A DNA stretch of 64,000 bases from Synechococcus sp. MVIR-18-1 (lineage in GTDB: Bacteria; Cyanobacteriota; Cyanobacteriia; PCC-6307; Cyanobiaceae), in contig NZ_CP047942.1 of the NCBI RefSeq assembly GCF_014279835.1, forward strand, positions 1 through 64,000, read 5' to 3'. Positions 10,474-19,311 of the stretch are shown in pieces. Each line of letters opens with the position of its first letter. The first letter of the stretch is position 1. The notes beneath the pieces are model-generated. The model was not told the origin of the DNA. It saw only the letters and a program-made list of their open reading frames with translations, and searched no databases. The position numbers and the translations under genes were made by a program.

Positions 10474-11136
10474 GTGTCCGCATCCCCATCGGGTTCTCAA
10501 TCCTTACGACTGTCGTTTGTTCTGAGGTGGTTGGGCATCACCCTGGTTGCGCTGCTGGCCTTGCAGATGGCTGTGCTGCTGAGTGCAGCCGATTGGGCGG
10601 ATGGTGTTTTTAAGCAACTGTTGATCGAGCGCTTGGTCAATCAAGCCCCCATGGGGCTGATCGGGCTTTTGCTCATGCTTCTTGGCTCGCGTCTTGACCA
10701 ACCGGAGACCGCAAGACCTCCAATTCGTTGGCTGGTTTGCGTGATTTCTGCGTTGTTGGCGATTTTGATGATCGTGGTTGTTCCTGTCTCGATCTCAGGC
10801 AATCAGAACCTCTCAGGTGAATCCGATCAAACGCTTGAGCAGCAAAAGGGTCAGTTGGAGATGGCTCGCCAGCAATCGGCGAATCCCGAGAACGTAAAAA
10901 TGCTTGGTAACCAGCTCACCCAGGCAGGGCAGTTGCCTGCTGATGCCAGTGAGGACGACAAGGTCAAAGCTGCTCAGGCTTTCATTGATAAGCAGCTGGC
11001 GCAGATGGAACAGCAGATCAAGCAGGGTGAACGTCAGCGCAACCTTGCTGTGAATCAGCGTCGTTTCGGCGGAACCTTGAGTGCGGTGATTCTTGCCGTT
11101 GCTTTCGTGCTCTTGGCTCTGGCGGCCGTGATCTAA
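10474..11136 (+). CDS. HpsJ-like membrane protein
   Basis: A 220-residue protein with transmembrane segments at about 14-36, 55-68, 82-103 and a C-terminal one at about 200-220. Between them is a charged, Gln-rich, probably coiled-coil stretch (about 115-195: TLEQQKGQLEMARQQ, AQMEQQIKQGERQ). This layout resembles the cyanobacterial HpsJ family, first named in hormogonium polysaccharide work, but the family assignment is from memory of its pattern and the function in a unicellular marine strain is unknown. The GTG start follows an AT-rich stretch at 10445-10465 that could hold its -10 region. Confidence 0.7.
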   Translation: MSASPSGSQSLRLSFVLRWLGITLVALLALQMAVLLSAADWADGVFKQLLIERLVNQAPMGLIGLLLMLLGSRLDQPETARPPIRWLVCVISALLAILMIVVVPVSISGNQNLSGESDQTLEQQKGQLEMARQQSANPENVKMLGNQLTQAGQLPADASEDDKVKAAQAFIDKQLAQMEQQIKQGERQRNLAVNQRRFGGTLSAVILAVAFVLLALAAVI

Positions 11137-11193
11137 CGATCTGCTGGTTAGGTTGGTGAGATCACGTCAGCCTTAGGCCACAGGCGCTCCTTG

Positions 11194-11940
11194 GTGCAGT
11201 CCAATCCAAGACCTGACCTGCCGCTTAGCGCCAGGCTTCAGCAAGATCTGAAAAACGATTTAATCGCTGGGTTGTTGGTGGTCATTCCGCTGGCAACCAC
11301 TTTTTGGTTGGCAACGACGGTCAGTCGTTTTGTGCTGGCTTTTCTGACGTCAATTCCCAAGCAGTTCAATCCGTTCATCACCCTTAATCCTCTCCTCCAG
11401 GATTTGATCAACCTTGCGCTGGGATTAACGGTTCCGCTGTTTGCGATTTTGCTGATCGGCTTGATGGCGAGGAACATCGTCGGGCGCTGGTTGCTGGAGT
11501 TCGGCGAAGAAACCCTCCAACGCATTCCTCTTGCTGGTTCGGTTTACAAAACCCTGAAACAGCTTCTCGCCACCTTTTTGAGAGACAATTCTCAGCGTTT
11601 TAGGCGGGTAGTTTTAGTGGAATATCCCCGTGAGGGTCTTTACAGCGTGGGCTTTGTGACCGGTGTGGTGGGTCCTTCCCTCCAAGCTGAGCTCACTGAG
11701 CCCCTTCTCAGTGTGTTTATTCCCACAGCACCAAACCCAACAACGGGCTGGTACACCTTGGTGCCTGAAACATCTGTCAAAGATCTGGACATTTCAGTAG
11801 AGGATGCATTCCGAACGATCATTTCCGCTGGCATTGTGAATCCTGATGAGCGTGAAGCTCCTGTGAATCGAAGTTTTTCCAGCCTGATCTCTCAGCTGAG
11901 GGGTTCTGGGTCACCCTCGTCGTCCACCACTGGAGCCTGA
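11194..11940 (+). CDS. DUF502 family membrane protein
   Basis: A 248-residue protein with two N-terminal transmembrane helices (about 24-48 and 65-95) followed by a conserved soluble domain. Family hallmarks include NDLIAGLLVVIPLATTFWL, GRWLLEFGEETLQRIPLAGS and VYKTLKQLL, then VVLVEYPREGLYSVGFVTG. DUF502 proteins are widespread in bacteria and plants; plant members have been linked to vesicle or membrane trafficking, but no bacterial function is settled. A TTG immediately upstream at 11191 is an alternative start. nusB follows 15 bases downstream, so the two are probably co-transcribed. Confidence 0.85.
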   Translation: MQSNPRPDLPLSARLQQDLKNDLIAGLLVVIPLATTFWLATTVSRFVLAFLTSIPKQFNPFITLNPLLQDLINLALGLTVPLFAILLIGLMARNIVGRWLLEFGEETLQRIPLAGSVYKTLKQLLATFLRDNSQRFRRVVLVEYPREGLYSVGFVTGVVGPSLQAELTEPLLSVFIPTAPNPTTGWYTLVPETSVKDLDISVEDAFRTIISAGIVNPDEREAPVNRSFSSLISQLRGSGSPSSSTTGA

Positions 11941-11955
11941 ACTCGACTCGGCCCT

Positions 11956-12594
11956 ATGTCCATGCAGTCCCGATCCCTGTCCCGTGAACTAGCGCTGCTG
12001 GTGCTCGGTCAATGCCCTGAACGGGTGGATGATCCCCCTGATCTTTCCCTGGATACCTTGCTTCAAAAAGCACTCGATAGCTTGATGCAGCACTGGACAG
12101 AAGTCCTGGACTGTTGTGCTGGAGATCTGGAAAAAGCTCAGCAACATTTGCTTGAGAGTGAACTGAAGGATGGTCCTTCCTCAGATCAAGCTTCGGTTCG
12201 TGAGTCGTTGCAGTCGTCTCTCACTGGGGCCGAACAAGTTCTGAATGGTCTGTCAGCCAGTCTTGAGTTGCCTCGCCTACTGGCCTTATCCAATCAAGAT
12301 CAGGTGCGTCGCGAGGCCATGCAGCGCGTGACGTTTGTTTTGAAGAAGCGCAAAGCGATTGATCAGTTGCTCGACGGTGTGATGGAAGGCTGGCGCCTCA
12401 CCCGACTACCACGCATCGATCGCGATATTTTGCGTTTGGCTGTGATTGATCTGTCCGAACTTCATACTCCTGCTGCAGTGGCTTGCAACGAAGCGGTTGA
12501 GTTAGCGCATCGTTTCAGTGACGAGCAGGGACGAAAGATGATTAATGGTGTGCTGCGTCGTCTGCAGAACGCCCCCTCACTGGTGTTGTCCTGA
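11956..12594 (+). CDS. nusB: Transcription antitermination factor NusB
   Basis: An RNA-binding helical protein that joins NusE/S10 in antitermination complexes, needed for rRNA transcription. At 212 residues it is longer than the E. coli protein (139): the N-terminal SRELALLVLGQCPE is followed by an inserted helical stretch (about 60-115) before the conserved C-terminal half (LPRIDRDILRLAVIDL, TPAAVACNEAVELAHRFSDE, FINGVLRRL-like MINGVLRRLQ). Longer NusB forms are common in cyanobacteria. ftsY begins 4 bases after its stop, so coupling is likely. Confidence 0.93.
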   Translation: MSMQSRSLSRELALLVLGQCPERVDDPPDLSLDTLLQKALDSLMQHWTEVLDCCAGDLEKAQQHLLESELKDGPSSDQASVRESLQSSLTGAEQVLNGLSASLELPRLLALSNQDQVRREAMQRVTFVLKKRKAIDQLLDGVMEGWRLTRLPRIDRDILRLAVIDLSELHTPAAVACNEAVELAHRFSDEQGRKMINGVLRRLQNAPSLVLS

Positions 12595-12598
12595 ACTC

Positions 12599-14197
12599 AT
12601 GGTCTACGACTGGTTTAATCGCGGATCCGTTCCTCCTGAAACCCCAGCTGACCCTCCAGTGGACTCAGAGGTGCAACCCGATCAGTCTTCTGCGCCTCAA
12701 CCTTCTGCAACGCAACCAGCAGACGTGCAAGCGTCTGAACCCAAAGCGTCTGAGCCGGAAGATGATTCTCTTGAGTGGGCACGTCAGGCCTATGCACGTT
12801 TAAAAGCCCAAAAAGCAGAGGCCGCTAAGACAGTTCAGGCTGATTCGACGCCCGAACAAAATGCTGTTTTGCCTCCAGTCATGGAGGCGGCAGCAGCCAC
12901 TGTTTCTGAAGTTGTTACCCCTTCTGTTGTTGCCCCACCAGACGCAGCTCCTGCCCTTGAAGCTCCCTCGGTTGAGCCAGCCGTTGTTCCCGCTCCTGCA
13001 CCAACAGCACCTGTTTCGCCTCCTGCGCCTTCCGTCCCGGCCCTGTCTTTTCTTGAACAGGCTGCTGCCCAGCGGGATCAGCGTCAGCAGGAGCTAGAGC
13101 AACCTGCTGAGCCAGACCCTGTTCCGGTTGTTCCAGTCGCAGCCCAAGCGGCGCCGACGATTGATCAGGATGAACCCAGCCTTGGAGACTTTGACGATGC
13201 ATTCACCTGGTCGGCTGAAGTCTTAGCGGCCCAAGGGCGTAGCGCCGAGCAGGTCACTCTTGAGGAGATCGATTGGTTAGGGCGCCTGCGCCAAGGCCTG
13301 GAGAAAACGCGCCAAGGCTTTGTTACTGGTCTGCTGGAGAACCTGGGCGACGACCCATTGACTCCAGAGGTGCTGGACGACCTCGAATCGCTTTTATTGC
13401 GGGCGGATGCGGGCGTTCAAGCCACGGATCAGGTGCTCGATGCCTTGCGGCAGCGGATGAACGAACAGGTTGTTGATCCGAGTGAAGGCATTCGCTTTCT
13501 GAAGGAACAGCTTCGCGATCTTCTCGATGAGCCGATCAAGGCCAGTGCTGTTGACGTCCTCGCTCCTCAAAGGGATCGCCTGAATGTTTGGCTTTTGGTT
13601 GGAGTGAACGGCGTCGGTAAAACCACCACCCTTGGCAAGCTCGCCAATCTTGCTGTTCGCAGTGGGTATTCCGCCTTAATCGCTGCGGCGGATACCTTCC
13701 GTGCTGCAGCTGTTCAGCAAGTTCAAGTGTGGGGGGATCGCAGTGATGTGCCAGTTGTGGCCAATCCCTCAGCGAATGCGGATCCCGCAGCGGTGGTGTT
13801 TGATGCGATCGGCGCCGCTCGTTCCAAGGGCACTGATTTGGTTCTGGTGGACACGGCCGGTCGTCTGCAGACCAAGCACAACTTGATGGAGGAGCTTGAA
13901 AAGATCCGTCGTGTGGTGGATCGTCTCGCTCCCGAAGCGCACGTGGAATCGCTGTTGGTGCTGGATGCCAGCCAGGGCCAGAACGGTTTGAAGCAGGCGA
14001 TGGCTTTTGCCCGTGCTGCTGGGCTCACAGGTGTGGTGATCACCAAGCTCGATGGCACTGCGAGAGGAGGCGTGGCTCTGGCTGTTGCCTCAGAAGCAAA
14101 GTTGCCGATTCGTTTTATTGGAGCTGGTGAGGGAATTCGCGATCTTCGTCCTTTCAATAGTTTTGAGTTTGTAGAGGCCCTCTTGGCATCGCGTTGA
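12599..14197 (+). CDS. ftsY: Signal recognition particle receptor FtsY
   Basis: The SRP receptor GTPase that docks ribosomes making membrane proteins. The 532-residue protein has a long N-terminal A-like region (about 1-215) made mostly of Pro, Ala, Val and Glu, then the helical N domain (from about 225) and the NG GTPase. The GTPase motifs are GVNGVGKTTTLGKLA (G1), DTFRAAAVQQ (G2), DTAGRLQTKHNLMEEL (G3) and TKLDGTARGG (G4). The ATG at 12599 gives MVYDWFNRG and sits just after nusB; longer upstream reading in the same frame overlaps nusB and is unlikely. The variable A region is presumably for membrane contact. Confidence 0.95.
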   Translation: MVYDWFNRGSVPPETPADPPVDSEVQPDQSSAPQPSATQPADVQASEPKASEPEDDSLEWARQAYARLKAQKAEAAKTVQADSTPEQNAVLPPVMEAAAATVSEVVTPSVVAPPDAAPALEAPSVEPAVVPAPAPTAPVSPPAPSVPALSFLEQAAAQRDQRQQELEQPAEPDPVPVVPVAAQAAPTIDQDEPSLGDFDDAFTWSAEVLAAQGRSAEQVTLEEIDWLGRLRQGLEKTRQGFVTGLLENLGDDPLTPEVLDDLESLLLRADAGVQATDQVLDALRQRMNEQVVDPSEGIRFLKEQLRDLLDEPIKASAVDVLAPQRDRLNVWLLVGVNGVGKTTTLGKLANLAVRSGYSALIAAADTFRAAAVQQVQVWGDRSDVPVVANPSANADPAAVVFDAIGAARSKGTDLVLVDTAGRLQTKHNLMEELEKIRRVVDRLAPEAHVESLLVLDASQGQNGLKQAMAFARAAGLTGVVITKLDGTARGGVALAVASEAKLPIRFIGAGEGIRDLRPFNSFEFVEALLASR

Positions 14198-14264
14198 TGC
14201 GTTTCGCATTACGGCCTGATCAAGCTGAACTTGCTACGTTGCGCCTTCTGCTGGGTGCTAGGCC

Positions 14265-15674
14265 GTGAGCAGCACACCTTCATGGCGACATCCGGCAACT
14301 CCGCAACGTGGAATCAACCAATCGTTGACGGCTACAGCCTCGCTACGGCAGCTATTGGAGAGCATGTCGCGGGAGCAGCGTTCCAATCAGGAGCTGCTTG
14401 TGTCGCTTGGGTTTGCGTTGCGCAGCTTCAGCAATCTCAACCGCTTTTTGGAGTTGGTGCCGGTGGTGGCTGCCCGGCTTGTGGGGGTGCAAGGTTCACT
14501 ACTCGTTCCGTTTCAGGCCGACGGACGCCTGTGGCGTGACCAGCTGCAGATGCTTCCTGGTCCCCGCACGGAGGGCTTGTTGCGGGCGCTTGCCGCGCAT
14601 GAGCCTGGGAACATCATCGGGTTTGGATCCGACGAAAGCCTTGTGCGAGCCATGGATCGCCTGGTTCAGCGGCAGCTGGGGAGTGCTGGTCTTTTTGCAA
14701 CGTCGTTGATCGCTCGTGGTCGGCCGAGGGGACGCCTTTACGTGTTCAATCCGTCGAGCCCTCTCGCTTGGAGTGATGTTTATCGCCGACATGTGCAGTT
14801 GGTGGCTGACCTCACCGGGGTTGCGATCGAAAATGATTTGATGCTTCAGGAGGCCCGTCGCCACGAACGGGTTGATCGTCAGCTCAGCATTGGAGCCGAC
14901 ATTCAGGCTCAGCTGTTGCCTGATCACTGCCCTGTGATCGAAGGCGTGGATCTTGCGGCGCGTTGCCGGCCTGCCTTTCAAGTTGGCGGTGATTACTACG
15001 ACTTCATTCCTACCCGTCCAGAACTGATCGGGCGCCGTCGGGAGCGCGGCCGTTGGGCCTTCGTCATGGGGGATGTGATGGGTAAGGGGGTGCCAGCGGG
15101 ATTATTGATGACCATGCTCCGCGGCATGCTGCGAGCCGAGGTTTTGAGTGGTCTACCGCCCGATCGCATTCTTTATGACCTCAACCAATTAGCGCTGGAG
15201 GACCTGTCTCAGTCCCATCGGTTCGTCACGCTGTTTTATTCCGATTTCGATCCACGCACGAGGCGCCTGCGTTATGCCAATGCCGCCCATAACCCACCGT
15301 TGATTTGGCGTGCCCAATCACGGAAATTGATGCGCTTGGATGCCCCCGGGCTGCTGATTGGTCTTCAGCCTGAGGCGGAATATGGCTGTGAATCGCTTGT
15401 GCTTGAGCCAGGTGACGTTCTTCTTTATTACACGGATGGAGTCACTGAAGCCCCTGGGATCACCGGTGATCGTTTTGATGAGGCGCGCTTGATGCGCTCA
15501 CTCGAACAAGCCTGTCGGTCTGGAACTGGTTCCCAAGGGATTCTTGATCAGTTGTTCAGTCGTCTCGATCGTTTTGTGGGACCCACCCGTCAGTTAGATG
15601 ACGATGCCTCGATGGTGGTGCTCAAGGTCAAAGAGGAGATCATGTTGCCGTCTGTCCCCCGGTCTTTGGCCTGA
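14265..15674 (+). CDS. PP2C-type (SpoIIE/RsbU) serine phosphatase
   Basis: A 469-residue protein with an N-terminal sensory part (about 30-195, GAF-like by position and pattern, ending [21 protein letters not shown]) joined by a helical linker to a SpoIIE-type PP2C domain. Metal-binding acidic motifs are visible: [37 protein letters not shown] and [12 protein letters not shown]. Such phosphatases usually dephosphorylate anti-anti-sigma factors in partner-switching control of stress or adhesion; no such partner is encoded nearby. The start is a GTG. argH follows after 31 bases, so read-through is possible, but no functional tie is evident. Confidence 0.9.
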   Translation: MSSTPSWRHPATPQRGINQSLTATASLRQLLESMSREQRSNQELLVSLGFALRSFSNLNRFLELVPVVAARLVGVQGSLLVPFQADGRLWRDQLQMLPGPRTEGLLRALAAHEPGNIIGFGSDESLVRAMDRLVQRQLGSAGLFATSLIARGRPRGRLYVFNPSSPLAWSDVYRRHVQLVADLTGVAIENDLMLQEARRHERVDRQLSIGADIQAQLLPDHCPVIEGVDLAARCRPAFQVGGDYYDFIPTRPELIGRRRERGRWAFVMGDVMGKGVPAGLLMTMLRGMLRAEVLSGLPPDRILYDLNQLALEDLSQSHRFVTLFYSDFDPRTRRLRYANAAHNPPLIWRAQSRKLMRLDAPGLLIGLQPEAEYGCESLVLEPGDVLLYYTDGVTEAPGITGDRFDEARLMRSLEQACRSGTGSQGILDQLFSRLDRFVGPTRQLDDDASMVVLKVKEEIMLPSVPRSLA

Positions 15675-15705
15675 CAAGCTGAGGACAAGCGCAGAGGAGA
15701 GTGAC

Positions 15706-17124
15706 ATGGCAGGCGGGGTGACGGGAGGAGGCTCCGCAACCTGGAGTGACCGGTTTGAGCAGGGATTGCATCCGGCGATTGAGCGTTTTAATGCGTCGAT
15801 TGGCTTTGATATCACGCTTCTTCAAGAGGATCTGGATGGGTCGATCGCCCATGCCCGCATGCTCGCTGAGTGCGGTGTGATCCAGGAGGAGGAGGCAGAT
15901 CAACTTGTCAGTGGTCTTGAACAAGTCCGCCAGGAAGCTGCATCTGGACAATTTCAGCCAGGGCTAGCTGATGAAGATGTGCATTTCGCTGTTGAGCGAC
16001 GTCTGATTGCTTTGCTTGGTCCAGTTGGCAAAAAATTGCACACCGGCCGGAGTCGTAACGACCAGGTGGGGACTGATTTGCGGCTTTGGCTTAGGCGGCG
16101 TTTGGACGAGCTTGAACAGTCTTTGCTCGGTTTTCAGCGCGCCTTGCTTGACCAAGCGAACCTTCACAGCAACACCTTGATTCCCGGTTACACGCATCTG
16201 CAGCGTGCCCAGCCTCTCTGCCTCGCTCACCATCTTCTTGCCTATGTCGAGATGGTGGAGCGGGATCGGCAGCGGATGGCGGACTTGCGCAAACGCCTGA
16301 ATCTCTCTCCTCTGGGTGCTGCAGCTTTGGCCGGCACCCCGGTACCGATTGATCGCAGGAGCACCGCGTTGGCCCTCGGCTTCGATGGCATCTATGCCAA
16401 CAGCCTGGACGCGGTCAGTGATCGTGATTTCACAGTGGAATTTTCGGCCGCGGCCTCACTGGTGATGGTGCATCTCAGTCGTCTTGCTGAGGAGGTGATT
16501 TTTTGGGCATCAGAGGAATGTGGCTTTGTACGACTCACCGATCGCTGTGCGACGGGCAGCAGCCTGATGCCGCAGAAAAAGAATCCCGATGTTCCTGAAT
16601 TGGTGCGTGGCAAATGCGGAAGGGTGTTCGGCCATTTGCAAGGCCTGCTGACGATGATTAAGGGCCTACCACTGGCCTACAACAAAGATTTCCAGGAGGA
16701 CAAGGAGGCGTTGTTTGATGTGGTGGCCACCACATCGCAATGCCTTGAGGCGATGACGATTTTGCTGCAGGAAGGCTTGAGTTTCAGGACCGAACGGCTG
16801 GAGGCGGCTGTTGCTGCGGACTATTCCAATGCCACTGATGTGGCCGACTATCTCGTCGCTAAGCAGGTCCCTTTCCGGGAGGCCTACCAGTTGGTGGGTG
16901 CCGTGGTGAAACATTGCCTTCAGGAAGGCGTGCTTCTTCGCGAACTCACTCTGGAGCGTTGGCAGCAGTTCCATCCTGCGATCGAGGCTGATTTGTTTGA
17001 GGCCTTAACACCCCGCAATGTGGTGGCAGCTCGAACCAGCGAAGGGGGAACAGGTTTCGTTCGTGTCCATGAACAGCTGGCCATTTGGAACAAACGATTG
17101 GGGCTTGCGGATCAGGTTGTTTAG
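15706..17124 (+). CDS. argH: Argininosuccinate lyase
   Basis: Splits argininosuccinate into arginine and fumarate, the final step of arginine synthesis. The 472-residue protein has the superfamily's signature loop [12 protein letters not shown] containing the catalytic serine, plus [18 protein letters not shown] and [11 protein letters not shown]. The start is the ATG at 15706, supported by an AGAGGAG Shine-Dalgarno-like stretch about 8 bases upstream. It is followed by a 126-base gap before the RRM gene, long enough for a separate promoter. Confidence 0.96.
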   Translation: MAGGVTGGGSATWSDRFEQGLHPAIERFNASIGFDITLLQEDLDGSIAHARMLAECGVIQEEEADQLVSGLEQVRQEAASGQFQPGLADEDVHFAVERRLIALLGPVGKKLHTGRSRNDQVGTDLRLWLRRRLDELEQSLLGFQRALLDQANLHSNTLIPGYTHLQRAQPLCLAHHLLAYVEMVERDRQRMADLRKRLNLSPLGAAALAGTPVPIDRRSTALALGFDGIYANSLDAVSDRDFTVEFSAAASLVMVHLSRLAEEVIFWASEECGFVRLTDRCATGSSLMPQKKNPDVPELVRGKCGRVFGHLQGLLTMIKGLPLAYNKDFQEDKEALFDVVATTSQCLEAMTILLQEGLSFRTERLEAAVAADYSNATDVADYLVAKQVPFREAYQLVGAVVKHCLQEGVLLRELTLERWQQFHPAIEADLFEALTPRNVVAARTSEGGTGFVRVHEQLAIWNKRLGLADQVV

Positions 17125-17250
17125 AGGGTGATCATTCGGCTGAGATCGGACTACGCTGAGGGAGCCAGAGATTCAATGATCTTCAATAGGTCCATGAATT
17201 GTTGGCCCTTTGATTCCATTGACCCCTCTTAACTTCGGTCCATCAGATAA

Positions 17251-17709
17251 GTGAGCATTTTTGTCGGCAATCTTCCGTTCCGCGCTGAGCAGGAAGACAT
17301 CATTGAATTGTTCTCCACCTATGGAGAGGTCACGAATTGTGCCCTCCCTCTAGAGCGAGATACCGGACGTAAGCGCGGCTTTGCCTTTGTCGAAATGAGC
17401 GACGAAGCAGCTGAAGCATCTGCCATTGAGGCGCTTCAAGGTGCTGAGCTGATGGGTCGTCCCCTGCGCATCAACAAAGCTGAGCCCCGTGGCAGTGCCC
17501 CTCGTCGCGATTTCGGCGGCGGTGGTGGCGGTGGCAACTACGGCGGTGGTGGCGGTGGCGATCGCCCTTCTGGTGCCAGTGGCTGGGAGGATCGCAGCTA
17601 TGGCAGTGGTGCTCCTCCAGCTGGCGGGAGTGCCTACGACGATGGACGCACCCGTCGTCGCCGTGGTGGAGCCGACGACAACAGCGGATATGGCGGAGCC
17701 GAGGGCTGA
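17251..17709 (+). CDS. Glycine-rich RRM RNA-binding protein
   Basis: A 152-residue protein with one N-terminal RNA recognition motif (residues about 1-80). RNP2 is IFVGNLPF and RNP1 is RKRGFAFVEM. After the RRM comes a Gly-rich tail (GGGGGGNYGGGGGGD) and an Arg/Tyr/Ser-containing end. Cyanobacterial Rbp proteins of this design bind RNA and are often cold- or light-responsive, and some direct mRNAs of photosynthesis proteins to the thylakoid. The start is GTG. The 126-base leader without another gene could hold a regulated promoter and 5' UTR. Of the two Rbp types, the glycine-rich tail makes this the cold-responsive kind; that is an inference. Confidence 0.93.
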   Translation: MSIFVGNLPFRAEQEDIIELFSTYGEVTNCALPLERDTGRKRGFAFVEMSDEAAEASAIEALQGAELMGRPLRINKAEPRGSAPRRDFGGGGGGGNYGGGGGGDRPSGASGWEDRSYGSGAPPAGGSAYDDGRTRRRRGGADDNSGYGGAEG

Positions 17710-17727
17710 TCGCCTTATCGGAGCTGT

Positions 17728-18732
17728 TTAGAGCCCTGCATCAAGCAGTTGCTGGGCTGCTTCCTCAATCATTTCAACCCCAGCACCAGCTTTTTGAGCT
17801 TTGATGCTCAGATTGTTGCGCCAATAACGTGCCCCGGGCACGGCTTCCACAACGTGGACGAGATGCCGGCATAGATCCCAAAGTCTTCCTCCTCGCTGAA
17901 GATGGCGTTCGGCATGGGGGATTAGTCCAAGCACGACATCTGAAGCCAGTACTTGGCGTGGCGTTGCGCCGTAGATCAGGTTGTCGATGTCGCGCCAGCG
18001 CATTGGGTGGGCATAGGCGGCGCGTCCGACCATGGCCCCATCGCAATGTTTTAGGGCGTTGAGGCAATCCTCAGGGGTATCAAGACCACCATTCAATTCA
18101 ATCGTGAGATCCGGCCTGGATTCTTTTAAGGCAATCACTCGATCGTGCTGAAGAGCAGGAATCGTGCGGTTTTGTTTGGGATCTAATCCTTCAAGCCATG
18201 CCTTACGGGCATGCACGGAAAAACGCAAGGCACCGGCTTCTGCCACTTGATCAACAAACTGTCTGAGAAGGTCATCACTGTCGAGATCATCAATACCCAC
18301 GCGATGTTTCACGGTGACGGGAAGCGATGATGCCGCCACCATGGCCTCCACACAACGCGCCACGGTTTGCGGCTCTGCCATCAAACAAGCCCCAAAATTC
18401 CCGGCTTGCACCCTTGGACTCGGGCAGCCCACATTGAGGTTGATCTCGTCGTACCCCCAATCGGCTGCCATCCGCGTGGCATCGGCCAGTAACGCAGGAT
18501 CGTCGCCCCCCACCTGCAGAGCTAGGGGATGTTCCTCGACGTCAAAGTCCAGTAGCCGTTCACGCCGCTTGCTGTGGTGGAGAGCTTGCGCCACCACCAT
18601 TTCGCTGTAGAGCAGGCTTTGTTTGCTGATTTGGCGCATCAGCATGCGGAAATGCCGATCCGTGCAATCCAGCATGGGCGCCACACTGAAGCGCCAGGCG
18701 GGTTCCCGATCGGGGTTGAGTGGGGAATCCAT
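17728..18732 (-). CDS. dusA: tRNA dihydrouridine synthase (DusA-like)
   Basis: Reduces uridines in the tRNA D-loop to dihydrouridine with FMN. The 334-residue TIM barrel begins RFSVAPMLDCTDRHFRMLMR and has the catalytic-cysteine region NVGCPSPRVQAGNFGACLM, FMN-binding VKHRVGIDD and ELNGGLDTPEDC. The APMLDCTDRHFR opening and VKHRVGID point to the DusA subgroup. The gene ends 18 bases from the convergent RRM gene and is divergent from msrB over 66 bases. Confidence 0.92.
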   Translation of the reverse strand: MDSPLNPDREPAWRFSVAPMLDCTDRHFRMLMRQISKQSLLYSEMVVAQALHHSKRRERLLDFDVEEHPLALQVGGDDPALLADATRMAADWGYDEINLNVGCPSPRVQAGNFGACLMAEPQTVARCVEAMVAASSLPVTVKHRVGIDDLDSDDLLRQFVDQVAEAGALRFSVHARKAWLEGLDPKQNRTIPALQHDRVIALKESRPDLTIELNGGLDTPEDCLNALKHCDGAMVGRAAYAHPMRWRDIDNLIYGATPRQVLASDVVLGLIPHAERHLQRGGRLWDLCRHLVHVVEAVPGARYWRNNLSIKAQKAGAGVEMIEEAAQQLLDAGL

Positions 18733-18798
18733 TCCTCCATGCTGCCTCGTTTCCCGCCTTTGTCGCTTTAGAACTGGGAACGTTTAAGGACACTGCAG

Positions 18799-19311
18799 AT
18801 GACGACTTCGATGCAGCCTTGGTTGTTGAGCAGGCGTTCGATGCTTCTGGCTTCGATCGCCGGGATGGTCGGTGTATTCAGAGCGCCGGCTCAGGTGCTG
18901 GCTGCTTCCAAGGCTGGCGAAGCGGTTTGGGATCTCAGCGATGGCGAATGGAAAAAGCGTCTCTCGCCTGAGGCCTACCAAGTGTTGCGTCAGGAAGGCA
19001 CAGAACGACCTTTCACCAGCCCGTTCAACAACGAAAAACGAGAGGGCACCTACCACTGCGCCGGTTGCGACCTGCCGTTGTTTGCTTCCACCGCCAAGTT
19101 TGATAGCGGTACCGGTTGGCCCAGTTTTTGGGAGCCGCTTCCGGGCGGTGTGGATACAAAAGTAGATTTCAAACTAATTCTTCCTCGCACTGAATATCAC
19201 TGCAGCCGCTGCGGTGGGCATCAGGGCCATGTTTTTAATGACGGTCCCCGACCGACGGGTAAGCGCTACTGCAACAACGGAGTCGCCCTGCGTTTCCAAC
19301 CCACGGCATGA
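18799..19311 (+). CDS. msrB: Exported methionine sulfoxide reductase B
   Basis: Repairs methionine-R-sulfoxide in oxidised proteins. The 170-residue protein has a canonical MsrB domain from about residue 42. Structural zinc is held by Cys87/Cys90 (CAGC) and Cys135/Cys138 (CSRC); the catalytic Cys158 is in RYCNNGVALRF. Ahead of the domain are about 38 residues with a twin-arginine pattern (SRRSMLLASIAG) and an Ala-rich cleavage region (VLAASKA), suggesting Tat-dependent export to the periplasm or thylakoid lumen. The downstream flavoprotein gene overlaps its 3' end in another frame. Confidence 0.93.
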   Translation: MTTSMQPWLLSRRSMLLASIAGMVGVFRAPAQVLAASKAGEAVWDLSDGEWKKRLSPEAYQVLRQEGTERPFTSPFNNEKREGTYHCAGCDLPLFASTAKFDSGTGWPSFWEPLPGGVDTKVDFKLILPRTEYHCSRCGGHQGHVFNDGPRPTGKRYCNNGVALRFQPTA

